Of a stretch of DNA of 12,334 nucleotides, positions 12,131-12,334 are shown one piece after another. Numbering within the stretch: the stretch's first letter is position 1; each line of letters opens with the position of its first letter. The notes under the pieces are model-generated. The model was not told the origin of the DNA. It did not search any database and worked only from the letters and a program-made list of their open reading frames with translations. Origin of the DNA: Lachnospiraceae bacterium (lineage in GTDB: Bacteria; Bacillota; Clostridia; Lachnospirales; Lachnospiraceae); NCBI GenBank assembly GCA_021205045.1, contig JAJPYH010000174.1:1-12334 (forward strand), read 5' to 3'. The position numbers and the translations under genes were made by a program.

Positions 12131-12275
12131 CGCTTTACCGCGCTATAAATCATTTCGCTTTAACGTGCTGAAATGCTTTCTTTTTATCGCGCTGAAATAC
12201 CTTCACTTTCATGTGCTGAAATGCTTTCACTTGATTGTCCTGAGACGCTTCCGCTTTACCGCGCTAAATAATTCT
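12131..12275. repeat. Array of six degenerate 24-25-bp tandem repeats upstream of the regulator
   Basis: Units start at 12131, 12156, 12180, 12204, 12228 and 12252. The shared core on the plus strand is CGCTTTAYCGYGCT followed by GAAATGCTTT. Units 1 and 6 share an exact 14-bp CGCTTTACCGCGCT, while unit 5 is the most diverged. The array fills almost the whole interval between the putative -10 and the regulator's start codon, so it would be transcribed as its 5' leader. There are no CRISPR-like unique spacers. Confidence 0.8.
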
Positions 12276-12295
12276 AAACTTGGTTAAGGTGTCAA
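12265..12295 (-). promoter_or_regulatory. Putative promoter of the regulator-pot operon
   Basis: On the minus strand a perfect TTGACA (12290-12295) is followed by ATTATT after 17 bp (12267-12272) or TATTTA after 19 bp (12265-12270). The -10 is poor, so an activator or weak constitutive use is possible. AAGGTG (12286-12291) and CACCTT (12318-12323) form a spaced inverted repeat around the -35. Confidence 0.45.
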
Positions 12296-12334
12296 AAGTA
12301 GTGTTTTGCTATGAATCACCTTCTAAACGTGCTA

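Noticed and set aside
12131..12275. CRISPR array
   Set aside because: Units are contiguous and degenerate, with no unique spacers and no cas genes.
12131..12287. Plus-strand peptide made of 8-residue repeats (FNVLKCF-like)
   Set aside because: It is a by-product of a 24-bp DNA period; the frame starts inside the regulator gene on the opposite strand and has no initiation signals, and two units are 25 bp apart or otherwise break the phase.

Overview
The window looks like a chromosomal segment of a Gram-positive, low-to-mid GC Clostridia bacterium, most likely a gut Lachnospiraceae. The basis is family resemblance: AGGAGG-type ribosome binding sites, a tRNA gene without an encoded CCA, a polyamine importer headed by an XRE-cupin regulator, and an AAA-ATPase/PD-(D/E)XK gene of the kind that proliferates in these genomes. 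Species cannot be named from the sequence alone.

The window splits at a tRNA-Leu gene (7261-7344, minus). To its right (about 7489-12334) lies an intact core operon on the minus strand: an XRE-cupin regulator (11588-12121), then potA, potB, potC and potD, which together encode a spermidine/putrescine ABC importer. The genes are tightly packed (12-nt gap potA-potB, TTGA overlap potB-potC). Two long spacers stand out. The regulator's leader carries about six degenerate 24-25-bp tandem repeats (12131-12275). The potA leader carries two near-identical 68-70-bp tandem units (11433-11570).

To the left (1-7260) is an accessory region full of small defence or regulatory genes and wreckage. From the left: a terminator; two divergent XRE regulators, one apparently broken or frameshifted at an A7 tract; a 66-aa unknown protein; an intact antitoxin-toxin pair (Phd/YefM-type antitoxin, PIN toxin) with a strong promoter; the 3' end of a decayed group II intron with maturase tail (about 2040-2345, minus); the 3' half of a tRNA-Cys gene with its terminator (2529-2607, minus); and an AAA-ATPase/PD-(D/E)XK gene (2719-4453, minus) frameshifted at an A8 tract. 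Next is a mosaic of gene fragments (4730-5808): an MBL-fold start, a GNAT start, a ketopantoate-reductase-like tail and a membrane protein lacking its end, joined by at least two apparent deletion junctions. An intact methyltransferase (5805-6497) heads that broken operon behind a promoter with a perfect 16-bp palindrome. Finally, pieces of a tyrosine integrase (6832-7055) read toward the 3' end of tRNA-Leu.

The simplest reading is that one or more integrative elements entered at tRNA genes and then decayed by deletion. No intact new system is evident in the left part. The best candidates for undescribed biology are the two repeat-bearing leaders of the polyamine operon and the unassigned palindromic operators at 6522-6537 and 4656-4684.
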